Source: Pseudomonadota bacterium (lineage in GTDB: Bacteria; Pseudomonadota; Gammaproteobacteria; Steroidobacterales; Steroidobacteraceae). Taken from it: a stretch of DNA of 13,286 bases. Position numbers and translations under genes: made by a program. This document shows positions 6,583-13,286 of this stretch, in pieces. The notes below the pieces were generated by a model. The model saw only the letters and a program-made list of their open reading frames with translations, did no database searches and was not told where the DNA came from. Each line of letters opens with the position of its first letter. The first letter of the stretch is position 1. The stretch is taken from positions 1-13,286 of the forward strand of contig JAJYTX010000033.1 in NCBI GenBank assembly GCA_021792815.1, read 5' to 3'.

Positions 6583-8769
6583 TCAGTCGAAGTTCCAGCT
6601 GGCCATAGTCTTCTCACCATCGACACCGTCCACCTGAACGGTCACGCTGGCCGCCGCGCCCGGACCGACGTTGCCCGGCAGCGACACGACGGGGATGCCG
6701 CTGCAGAGGGTGGGCAGGGTGACCGATGTGGTCGTGGACGTCACGGCAAGTGGCGTGGCCGGCTTGACGGTGCAGTTCACGTAGCTGGATCCGCTCGCCA
6801 CGTTGACGTTGCCGAAAACCTTGATGTCCGCTATCGGGAAAGTCACCGGCAAGGCCCACTGCACCGTCAGCGGCTGCCCGAGTTGCGCGGCCGACAGGGC
6901 GTGACTGGACAGATTGGTGAAATTGATCGCCTCGGTGGTGTAACCCTGGATCGTCTGCGCCAGGGCGGGAATGGGCGCACCGCCGTTGACGGCAAAACCG
7001 AATGTATCGCCCACCAGGCCAGCGAGGCTGCCCGGCGTCAGCTCCGCCGCGCCGTCATCAAACTGGCAGGTGTCGGCCCCGGAGGCTCCCTGGAACAGCG
7101 CCGATTCCTCCGGCAGTGCCGTGCCGCTCGCGCCGACGGTCACTGACGTGCCGTTCTGGTCGGTGATCGTCACCGGGCTTGCCGCAAAGACCGCCACACT
7201 GCTGGCGTAGTTCGACGCGCAGGGTGTGACGGCCGCCGCCGCGGGCGCCTGCGCCGCCAGATACAGCTGCTGACTGCTCAGCGTGCCGCCGGTCGTGTCC
7301 TGGGTGTACGTCCAGATCTGAGCCCAGGTCTTGACCTGCTGCTGATCGCCGTACATCAGCCAGCTGCCGTTGGACTCCTGCTTGAACAGCAGACCGGCAT
7401 TGTTGCCGTTACCGATCTGCTGTGATCCGGTCAGTCCTCCCGCCGTGTACACCACGGTGCCGGTGATTCCGATCAGGTTGTTCGTGCTGTCGAAGCTTTT
7501 GACCTGTGTGACCTGAAAGGAATCGACCGTCGCGCCCGCCATCTGGTGCGCGATCTGCTGCGCCTGCTGACTCGCGCTCGTGCCGTCATTGAGGTAGGCA
7601 CCATCCATGTACGACTGCACATCCGCTGCCGCCAGCGACGTGCCCTTGTTGTTGATGGTAGTGGCGAGCGCCGTCAGAGTCGCCTGTACGCCGGTAAGCG
7701 CGGCGGCCTCCGCGGAGCCGGCGGGGATGATCGCGCTGGACACGATGGCGCTCGTGGCGCCGCCCGCAGTACTGGTGGTCGTGCTCACCTGGGTGCTGCC
7801 GGCGCTCGCCGTGACGGTCGTCGTCTGAGTCGTGGTACTCGTCGTGTCGATGATCAACGAGGCAGAGGTGCCGCTGCCGTTGTAGACAATGGGCTTGATC
7901 TGATCGAGCGCCGCGTCGAGTCCCTGGCCATTGGCGGTGAACGCGCCGGAGATCAGGTCGAGCCCGAGCGGATTCACGCCCTGCTGCTGCAGCACCGGCT
8001 GCACGATGTCGAGCACCACCTGCTGGATGACCTGCACTTCCGCGACCGAGGGCGGCGGATTGGCCGCCGGGTTGGAGAAGGCCGTCGCGATGCTCACCGG
8101 CGAGCTTTGCGCGGCGTACCAGTCGCGGACAATCAGGTCCGTCAGCGGAGTGAGGTTGATCACGCTCGGGCTGGCCTGGTCGCTCACGCCATAGAACGTC
8201 GTGCCCGGCGCATAGCCGTTCGGCGAAGCGCTCGCGGTCACCACCTTGACGAGAAATGGCGGAGTCAGCCCGGCGGTGCTCAGGCTGTACTCGCCGTTGC
8301 TTTGCGTCTGCGCGCTCACCTGCTTGCCGCTGCTGTCCACCAGGGTCACGGCGGCAGCGCCGATCGGACTGCCCGTCGCGGCCGTGCCGCTCAGATTGTT
8401 CGCGGCACAACTGACCTGAATGTTGGTGACGTTGGCCGAGGAGACGGTGCCCGAGCCGCCGCTCACCGAGCAGGTGAATCCCGAGGGTTGCGCGCTCACC
8501 GTGACGGAGTAACTGCTGCCGCTCGCCACGCTGGTGGGAAAGGTGAACGAGGCGGCGTTCGCCGCGGGCGAGACGCTCTGGCTGGCATCGGCGAGGGTCA
8601 GTCCGCTTTCGGTCAGGCCGCTGATCGTGCCGCCGATGGTGTAGCTGCTGCTGCCACCGCTGCTGCCGCTGCTGCTGGCGCTGGTGCCGCTCGAGCCGCC
8701 GCAACCGGCGAGCACCAGAGCCAAGGCACATCCACCGAACACACCGATACGGAATGTCGCGCGAGCCAT
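6583..8769 (-). CDS. Large Ser/Thr/Gly-rich lipoprotein with carboxypeptidase-regulatory-like domain (728 aa)
   Basis: The function is unknown. The N-terminus is a lipoprotein signal peptide: MARATFRIG, a hydrophobic stretch, and the lipobox LAGC with Cys at residue 23 and Gly at +2, as in its neighbour. A Ser/Gly linker (24-42) leads to a beta module, residues about 43-117, that opens with YTIGGTISGLTESGLTL. It contains QPSGFTCSVSGGSGTV and ends NVTNIQVSC. This module recurs in secreted proteobacterial proteins, often in tandem copies; here there is one. A carboxypeptidase-regulatory-like segment follows (about 120-195, with NGEYSLSTAGLTPPFLVKV and NLTPLTDLIV). The rest is low in recognisable motifs, with a Thr/Ser-rich stretch near 305-340. 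The ATG at 8769 has AGGAG nine bases upstream. It is the first gene of the lipoprotein pair and is divergent from the wHTH-kinase gene, with which it shares the 346-bp intergenic region. Confidence 0.82.
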   Translation of the reverse strand: MARATFRIGVFGGCALALVLAGCGGSSGTSASSSGSSGGSSSYTIGGTISGLTESGLTLADASQSVSPAANAASFTFPTSVASGSSYSVTVSAQPSGFTCSVSGGSGTVSSANVTNIQVSCAANNLSGTAATGSPIGAAAVTLVDSSGKQVSAQTQSNGEYSLSTAGLTPPFLVKVVTASASPNGYAPGTTFYGVSDQASPSVINLTPLTDLIVRDWYAAQSSPVSIATAFSNPAANPPPSVAEVQVIQQVVLDIVQPVLQQQGVNPLGLDLISGAFTANGQGLDAALDQIKPIVYNGSGTSASLIIDTTSTTTQTTTVTASAGSTQVSTTTSTAGGATSAIVSSAIIPAGSAEAAALTGVQATLTALATTINNKGTSLAAADVQSYMDGAYLNDGTSASQQAQQIAHQMAGATVDSFQVTQVKSFDSTNNLIGITGTVVYTAGGLTGSQQIGNGNNAGLLFKQESNGSWLMYGDQQQVKTWAQIWTYTQDTTGGTLSSQQLYLAAQAPAAAAVTPCASNYASSVAVFAASPVTITDQNGTSVTVGASGTALPEESALFQGASGADTCQFDDGAAELTPGSLAGLVGDTFGFAVNGGAPIPALAQTIQGYTTEAINFTNLSSHALSAAQLGQPLTVQWALPVTFPIADIKVFGNVNVASGSSYVNCTVKPATPLAVTSTTTSVTLPTLCSGIPVVSLPGNVGPGAAASVTVQVDGVDGEKTMASWNFD

Positions 8770-8778
8770 GTCGAATCA

Positions 8779-8783
8779 CTCCT
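8779..8783 (-). promoter_or_regulatory. Ribosome binding site of the 728-aa lipoprotein
   Basis: AGGAG on the minus strand lies nine bases before the ATG at 8769. It supports that ATG as the start, which also gives a complete signal peptide. Confidence 0.6.
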
Positions 8784-8931
8784 GGGTCGAGAGTCGTGAA
8801 AAGAGAGCCGCCGCGATGAGCTCGCGGCCTCGTTATGCGCGGCAAGTTAGCCCGGGCTGGCGAGCGTCCGATAGAACGAAATTGCGCTCTCGACGGCGGT
8901 GCGACGGCGCTCACACCGTCAGGCGAACGGG

Positions 8932-8950
8932 CCGGCACCGCACGTGCCGG
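8932..8950. promoter_or_regulatory. Inverted repeat, possible operator or hairpin
   Basis: A perfect 7-bp inverted repeat (CCGGCAC at 8932-8938 pairing with 8944-8950) has a 5-base spacer and lies in the middle of the divergent region. It could be a regulator binding site or an RNA hairpin. OmpR/CadC-type regulators usually bind direct or imperfect repeats, so it is not specific evidence for the adjacent regulator. Confidence 0.3.
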
Positions 8951-8975
8951 AGGCGTGACGGAAGCCCGGTGCGCG

Positions 8976-8990
8976 CTGGACCCGGTCCAG
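8976..8990. promoter_or_regulatory. Short dyad, possible operator
   Basis: CTGGAC at 8976-8981 is the reverse complement of 8985-8990, with a 3-base centre. It lies 26 bases beyond the first dyad. Such a short dyad can arise by chance in GC-rich DNA. Confidence 0.25.
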
Positions 8991-9115
8991 ATACCGCTGA
9001 CAGGCCCCGATCGCAGAGCCGGACGGGAATGCTAAGATTCGAAGGGCGAGCGTCTCGGAGGGGGTGATGGGAGCCGGACCTCCGACAGCGGGTATACCTG
9101 GAAGAAGAGCACCCG

Positions 9116-11725
9116 GTGAGCGAGAGCTATACATTCGGTGCGTTCGAGCTTCGCGTCGACCGTTATGAGTTGCTGCGCGAGGGACGCCCCATCCGCATGG
9201 AGCCGAAGCCCCTGGAGGTGCTCGCGGAACTGCTGCGGCATGCCGGAGAGCTGGTCACCAAGACCGAGCTCATGGACACCGTCTGGGCCGGACGGGTGGT
9301 GACGGAATCGGTCATCACCCGCTGCATCAACCGACTGCGGCTCGCGCTCGAGGACGAATCACAGACGCTGATCCGCACCGTGCATGGGCACGGCTATCGG
9401 TTCATGGGCAAGGTGCTGGCGGTTGCGGCGCCGGCGACGACCGCGAGCGAGGTCCTCACGACACTGCGTGCGGGCGACACACCGTCCCTGCGGCCGAACT
9501 GGCGCCTGTCGCGAGCGCTCGATGACCGCGGAGCGGTCTGGCTGGCGGCCCATGAGAGGACTCAGGAGCTGCGGGTCTTCAAGTTTGCGTTGGAGGCGCG
9601 GCAGATCGGCAGCCTGCGCCGCGAAATCACCCTGCACCGCGTGCTGCAGAAAGGCCTGGGCGATCGTGGTGACATCGCCCGGCTGCTCGATTTCAACCTC
9701 GAGATCCCGCCGTACTTTCTCGAGCTCGAGTACTGCCGGGAGGGCAACCTCGCCGAGTGGGGCGCCAGCGCGGGTGGCCTCGCCGCCGTGCCGATCGGTG
9801 CGCGCCTCGAGCTGATGATCCAGGCCGCCGAGGCGCTCGCGGCCGCTCACTCGCTCGGCGTTCTGCACCGCGATATCAAACCCTCGAACCTGCTTGTCTG
9901 GACCGACGCCGACGGCAAGCGGCGCATCCGCTGGGCCGACTTCGGCAGCGGCTGGCTGCTCGAGCCCGAGCGCCTCGCGGCGCTGGGCATCACGCACCTC
10001 GGCGCCACGCGCTCGGTGGCGGAAGGACCCACCATCCTGCAGGGGACCCTGAACTATCTCGCCCCCGAGATCCTGCGCGGCGAAAGCCCGACGGTCCGCT
10101 CGGACCTGTATGCCTTCGGCGTGATGCTGTATCAGGTTCTCGTGGGCGATCTGCGCACGCCCCTGACGGTGGGCTGGGAAGCGAATGTCGGCGACGAGCT
10201 GCTGCGCAGCGACATCGCCGCCTGCGCCCACGACAATCCGGCGCTGCGCCTCGGCTCCGCGAACGAACTGGCCACCCGGCTGCGCAGCCTGGAGGAGCGC
10301 CGCCTGAAACGGGCGGCGGAACGCCGCCGCGAACAGCAGGCCGCGATCCTGCAACGGAAACTGGACCGCGCGCGCACACGGCGGCCCTGGCTCACCGCCG
10401 CGGCGCTGGTGCTGATCGCGGGAACGGCGGCCAGCCTGTGGGCGTTCCATCGGGCGGTGCGCGCAGAGCACCGGGCGCAAACCCAGGCTCGAATCGCCCG
10501 GGCGATCATCGGCTTCCTGGACCACGATGTCCTCGCCGACGCCTCACCGTTCAGTGTCAACGACGACGGCGGGGCTCCGGAAACCGTGCGGCAGGCGGTC
10601 GACCGGGCGGCGGCGGGGCTCCGCGGGCGATTCCGGGGCGAGCCGCAGGTGGCGGCATCGATCCGGGCGGTGATCGGGCAGGTCTACGTGGAGGACGGTG
10701 ACTACCAGGCCGCGCAACGGCAGTTCCGGCAGGCGATCCGACTGGCGGCCCGGCCATCGGGGCCGGTGGGCGAACGGCTCGTTCAGGCCGAATACGGCCT
10801 CGCGTTCACCCTCACCGTGCAGCAGAAATTCGCCGAGGCCCGCGTCTGGCTGGACCGGGCCAACCGCCAGCTCGCCGGCTGGGAACGGATCAGCCCCGTC
10901 ACCGCAGAGCGCCGCGACGTCATCAACGGAAATTACTATTTCGCCCGGCAGCAGTTCCGGGCTGCCGCACCCTGGTTCGAGCGGTCTCTGGCCGACGCAC
11001 GGCATGCCCACCGGCAGGACGTGAGTCAGATCGTCATCCGGGAAACATCGCTCGCCTGGTGCGACTCGGCGCTGAGACGGTTCGCCGAGGCGCAGCGCCT
11101 GTACTCAGATGCACTCGCCACCGTCAGAAAGGCGGAGAAGGATGGTGGAACACTCACCGGAACCGTCGAGGAGCGCTACGGCATCGGGTTGTTCCTCGCC
11201 GGCCACGATGCGGCCGCGCAAGCCATGCTGCAGACGGCCTACGCTCAGTTGGAGCGCACCATCGGCCGGGACGGACTGACGGCCGAGGCACTCACCTATC
11301 TCGGCTGGCTGGAGCTGCGGGAGGGTCACGCCGCCGGAGCCGTCACGATGCTGCGCACCGCCTATCGGGACGAGGTCGCGAGCGCCGGCGCGACGCACCG
11401 GATGACCCTGAGAGCGCTCGCCTGCCTGGGACTGGCCGAAATCGCCAGCGGTGCGCCCGAGGCCGGCCGCGCGCATCTCTCGGCGGCCGTGGCCGGTTAC
11501 TGGCGTGCGCTGGGCCCGGCAGCCGCGGAAACTCAGCTGTTCACGCTGCTGCTGCTCGAGCAGGGCGATGGTCCGGGCCGCTCCGCGGCGCTCGATGCAC
11601 AGCGCCTCGAAGCCCTGAGCGCCCGCCGCATCGGGCAGGCCGCGCCGTGGGAACATTGGCGGATGCAACTCGCGGCGCTGAAATCGAGGCTGGGACAGCG
11701 GAACCGGCCGGCCTCGCGCAGCTGA
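9116..11725 (+). CDS. Hybrid winged-helix DNA-binding / Ser-Thr protein kinase / TM / TPR protein (869 aa)
   Basis: Residues 1-100 form an OmpR/CadC-type winged helix (FGAFELRVDRYELLREGRPI, EPKPLEVLAELL, the recognition-helix region VITRCINRLRLAL, and the wing GHGYRF). Residues about 125-400 form a Hanks-type Ser/Thr kinase. It has Lys156 (RVFKF), Glu in LRREITLH, the catalytic loop HRDIKPSN (Asp253, Lys255, Asn258), DFG at 275-277, APE at 316-318 and Asp330 in SDLYAFG. The glycine-rich loop is poorly conserved (LDDRGAVWLA). A strongly basic stretch precedes one transmembrane helix (about 424-443), so the N-terminus should be cytoplasmic and the TPR-like repeats (about 470-830) periplasmic. 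The start is the GTG at 9116, with a GAAGAAGAG-like ribosome binding site upstream. It is divergent from the lipoprotein pair. By analogy with CadC/ToxR it may sense an envelope signal and regulate transcription, with the kinase as an added output; this is inferred. Confidence 0.88.
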   Translation: MSESYTFGAFELRVDRYELLREGRPIRMEPKPLEVLAELLRHAGELVTKTELMDTVWAGRVVTESVITRCINRLRLALEDESQTLIRTVHGHGYRFMGKVLAVAAPATTASEVLTTLRAGDTPSLRPNWRLSRALDDRGAVWLAAHERTQELRVFKFALEARQIGSLRREITLHRVLQKGLGDRGDIARLLDFNLEIPPYFLELEYCREGNLAEWGASAGGLAAVPIGARLELMIQAAEALAAAHSLGVLHRDIKPSNLLVWTDADGKRRIRWADFGSGWLLEPERLAALGITHLGATRSVAEGPTILQGTLNYLAPEILRGESPTVRSDLYAFGVMLYQVLVGDLRTPLTVGWEANVGDELLRSDIAACAHDNPALRLGSANELATRLRSLEERRLKRAAERRREQQAAILQRKLDRARTRRPWLTAAALVLIAGTAASLWAFHRAVRAEHRAQTQARIARAIIGFLDHDVLADASPFSVNDDGGAPETVRQAVDRAAAGLRGRFRGEPQVAASIRAVIGQVYVEDGDYQAAQRQFRQAIRLAARPSGPVGERLVQAEYGLAFTLTVQQKFAEARVWLDRANRQLAGWERISPVTAERRDVINGNYYFARQQFRAAAPWFERSLADARHAHRQDVSQIVIRETSLAWCDSALRRFAEAQRLYSDALATVRKAEKDGGTLTGTVEERYGIGLFLAGHDAAAQAMLQTAYAQLERTIGRDGLTAEALTYLGWLELREGHAAGAVTMLRTAYRDEVASAGATHRMTLRALACLGLAEIASGAPEAGRAHLSAAVAGYWRALGPAAAETQLFTLLLLEQGDGPGRSAALDAQRLEALSARRIGQAAPWEHWRMQLAALKSRLGQRNRPASRS

Positions 11726-11802
11726 GGGAGGCCGGCAGGCACTCCAGCACGGCACCGGCCCCGCGGCGCTCAGCCCTCGACAGGCCAACGACCCCGCAGC
11801 AA

Positions 11803-11818
11803 CCGGATCCTCATCCGG
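11803..11818 (-). terminator. Small hairpin at the end of the lrp remnant
   Basis: CCGGAT at 11803-11808 pairs perfectly with 11813-11818 across a 4-base loop and overlaps the stop codon of the Lrp-type gene. It lies in the convergent 85-bp gap after the kinase gene. The stem is short and there is no T tract, so it is only a weak terminator candidate. Confidence 0.25.
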
Positions 11819-12080
11819 CGTCCTCAGGTATCCCGACCCGGTGGGTCGACTTGACCTCCTCCATCACGAAGTAGCTGTGCGTCTGCTGCACGCCGCGCAC
11901 CGCGGCGATCTGCTCGCCGAGCAGAGTCCGATAGCTCGACATGTCCTTGACGCGCACCTTGAGCAGGTAATCGAAGCCGCCCGCGACCATGTGACATTCC
12001 ATGATCTCGTCGTGGGCCTTCACCATCTCCTTGAAGCGCTCGAAAGCCTGCGGAGTCGTGCGATCGAGGTGCTCGGACGC
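11811..12080 (-). pseudogene. Lrp/AsnC-family regulator, C-terminal remnant (DNA-binding half missing)
   Basis: About 86 codons match the C-terminal RAM (ligand-binding and oligomerisation) domain of Lrp-type regulators. From HLDRTTPQAFERF through EIMECHMVAGGFDYLLKVRV and MSSYRTLLGEQ to HSYFVMEEVKSTHRVGI they align closely with E. coli Lrp. Similarity stops at about 12072. Upstream on the minus strand, where the helix-turn-helix and hinge should be encoded, the DNA is instead antisense to a putA remnant, so the N-terminal 75 or so residues are absent. The open frame continues to 13025 only as a shadow of putA. An Lrp-type gene divergent from putA is a common arrangement for regulating proline catabolism. 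The remnant therefore looks like one half of such a pair whose two 5' ends were removed by a single deletion. It cannot bind DNA as it stands. Confidence 0.82.
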
Positions 12081-12086
12081 CAAAGC

Positions 12087-13286
12087 GCCTCGTCCGTCCA
12101 TCGGCGGTCGGGCATTTCGGTGAAGCTCTCGGCACTGGAGCCTCGATACACGCTGATGCAGCGTTCCGTGGTGCTCGAGCGGCTCGTTCCGCGTGCCCTG
12201 GCCCTGACGCGCAGCGCCTGCCAGGCCGGGATCGGGCTCACCCTCGACGCCGAGGAAGCCGACCGTCTCGACCTGTCGCTCGACATCGTCGAGCACCTGG
12301 CGCGTGACATCGAGACCCGCCATTGGGCGGGACTCGGCCTCGCCGTGCAGGCGTACGGACGCCGCGCACCGTACGTGGTCGATTGGGCGGCGGCACTGGC
12401 GCCGGCCGGCGCGCGCTACGAATTCCAGCGCCTGCACGGCGTGGGGCAGGCGCTGTACGCGGCGGCGCGCTCCGCATGCCCCGATCTGCCCGCGGTGCGC
12501 GTCTATGCGCCGGTCGGCACCGCGGAGCAGCTGTTGCCCTACCTGGTGCGCCGGCTCCTCGAAAACGGTGCCAACACGTCCTTCGTGCACCACTTCCTCG
12601 ACAAACGGGTGCCCGTGGAGCACATCGTGGACCCGATGCTTCCCGGTACCGGCAGCCGTGCCGCCGCCCACCCCCGCACCGTGCCGCGTGAGCCGCCACG
12701 GCTCTACGGTGCACGGCACAACTCCCGCGGCGCCGACTTCGGCAATCCGGACGAGATCGCCGCGCTGCGGGCCCTGATCCGGGCCGCGGACCGGCGTCGC
12801 TGCCACGGCGGTCCGCTGCTCGTCGGCGGCAAGTCCACGGCAGCCGACGAGCCGGTGCGCTCTCCGGCGAGCGGTGAGATCATCGGCTTCAGCCGCGATG
12901 CCACCGAGACCGAAATCCTCAGCGCCATGGCGAGCGCGGCGCGGGCCCAGACCGCCTGGGACCGGCGGCCGGCCGCAGAGCGGGCCGCCTGCCTGACACG
13001 GGCCGCGGACCGGCTCGAGAGCCACCGCGGCGCCTTCCTCGCCCTGTTGGTGCGCGAGGCTGGCAAGACGATTCCGGACGCCCTGCAGAGGTCCGCGAAG
13101 CCGCCGACTTCTGCCGCTACTATGCGCAGCGCGGCCGCGAGCTGTTCAGCGGCCCGCAAGTGCTGCCCGGTCCGGTGGGCGAGCGCAATCTGCTGTGGCT
13201 CGAGGGCCGCGGCGTGTTCGCGTGCATCAGCCCCTGGAACTTCCCGCTGGCCCTGTTCACGGGCCAGGTCGCCGCAGCCCTGATGG
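12087..13286 (+). pseudogene. putA: Bifunctional proline dehydrogenase / P5C dehydrogenase (PutA), degraded fragment
   Basis: PutA oxidises proline to P5C (FAD-dependent PRODH domain) and then to glutamate (NAD-dependent aldehyde dehydrogenase domain). Homology begins at VHRRSGISVKLSALEPRY (about 12096), well inside PRODH, so the N-terminal 300 or more residues are missing. It continues with LTLDAEEADRLDLSLD and LAVQAYGRRAPYVVDW. Then it jumps at about 12395-12415 straight to YEFQRLHGVGQALY. Against E. coli PutA about 80 residues are lost in frame, including the RLVKGAYWD flavin-site segment and the THNAH region. VRRLLENGANTSFV follows, then the ALDH domain up to REAGKTIPDAL. A one-base loss near 13086 shifts the frame; AEVREAADFCRYYAQ through CISPWNFPLALFTGQ continues in another frame to the window edge. 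There is no start codon of its own. An ATG at 11841 gives an open frame through the antisense of lrp, but that N-terminus is not PutA. Confidence 0.88.
12400..12413. repeat. 14-bp perfect GC palindrome at the putA deletion point
   Basis: GCGCCGGCCGGCGC is its own reverse complement. It lies where the PRODH coding sequence skips about 80 residues. Such palindromes can promote replication slippage deletions or cause sequencing and assembly drop-out, so it may mark the cause or the scar. Confidence 0.55.

Larger units (their letters stand above)
8770..9115. promoter_or_regulatory. Divergent intergenic region between the lipoprotein pair and the wHTH-kinase gene
   Basis: No credible gene was found in these 346 bp; the short open frames here lack family resemblance and a good ribosome binding site. 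The region must hold the promoters of both flanking units. It contains two short dyads (8932-8950 and 8976-8990), a TAAGAT hexamer at 9033-9038 that weakly resembles a -10 box for the plus-strand gene, and an 8-bp palindrome GGTATACC at 9091-9098. I could not pair any -10-like element with a convincing -35 on either strand, so no promoter is called. Confidence 0.5.

Noticed and set aside
7546..8799. 417-aa open frame on the plus strand antisense to the 728-aa lipoprotein
   Set aside because: It has Arg/Ala-rich composition and no motif, and its end coincides with the antisense of the lipoprotein signal peptide. It is a shadow.
7586..8938. 450-aa open frame on the minus strand in another frame of the 728-aa lipoprotein gene
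   Set aside because: It is Arg/Gln/His-rich and disordered, with no family motif. The overlapping frame encodes a clear lipoprotein with a ribosome binding site.
8919..9134. 71-aa open frame on the minus strand in the divergent intergenic region
   Set aside because: It has no recognisable motif or convincing ribosome binding site, and it overlaps the start of the kinase gene.
1..13286. Mobile elements, CRISPR arrays, tRNA or rRNA genes, phage genes
   Set aside because: No transposase or integrase motifs, terminal inverted repeats, spaced direct repeats or cloverleaf-like sequences were noticed. The lrp/putA junction shows no insertion-sequence remains.

Overview
The window looks like part of the chromosome of a high-GC gammaproteobacterium. 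The pdxA-rsmA-apaG-apaH gene order is typical of that class. The GC-rich codon use, the Ser/Gly-rich lipoproteins and the winged-helix/kinase/TPR hybrid suggest a Xanthomonadales, Steroidobacterales or Nevskiales type of organism; this placement is an inference. No tRNA, rRNA, CRISPR array, integrase, transposase or phage gene was seen.

Layout. (1) 1-3329, plus strand: a tightly packed housekeeping operon with the 3' end of pdxA, then rsmA, a UspA-family gene, apaG, apaH and a 3-hydroxyanthranilate 3,4-dioxygenase gene (nbaC/haaO type). Several junctions overlap (TGATG between pdxA and rsmA, TTGA between apaG and apaH). The UspA gene and the dioxygenase are additions to the classical pdxA-rsmA-apaG-apaH block. 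(2) 3548-4396, plus strand: an AraC-family regulator, ending at a strong GC hairpin nine bases from the end of the next, convergent gene. (3) 4406-8769, minus strand: two tandem genes for large (714 and 728 aa) Ser/Thr/Gly-rich lipoproteins of unknown function, 32 bp apart and probably co-transcribed. (4) 8770-9115: a 346-bp divergent intergenic region with two dyads. (5) 9116-11725, plus strand: an 869-aa protein with an OmpR/CadC-type winged-helix DNA-binding domain, a Ser/Thr protein kinase with its catalytic residues, one transmembrane helix and a long TPR-like region predicted to lie in the periplasm. (6) 11811-13286: remains of a divergent lrp/putA pair. An Lrp/AsnC gene on the minus strand has lost its DNA-binding half. 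It abuts a plus-strand putA remnant that has lost its 5' part, carries an in-frame deletion in the proline dehydrogenase domain and has a one-base frameshift in the aldehyde dehydrogenase domain.

The first block covers vitamin B6 synthesis, rRNA dimethylation, dinucleoside tetraphosphate hydrolysis, stress response and a step of tryptophan-to-NAD conversion. The most interesting unit is the hybrid DNA-binding kinase divergent from the two lipoprotein genes. The layout suggests an envelope-sensing regulator controlling its neighbours, but nothing in the sequence proves this. The lrp/putA wreck implies loss of this copy of proline catabolism, provided it is not an assembly artefact.
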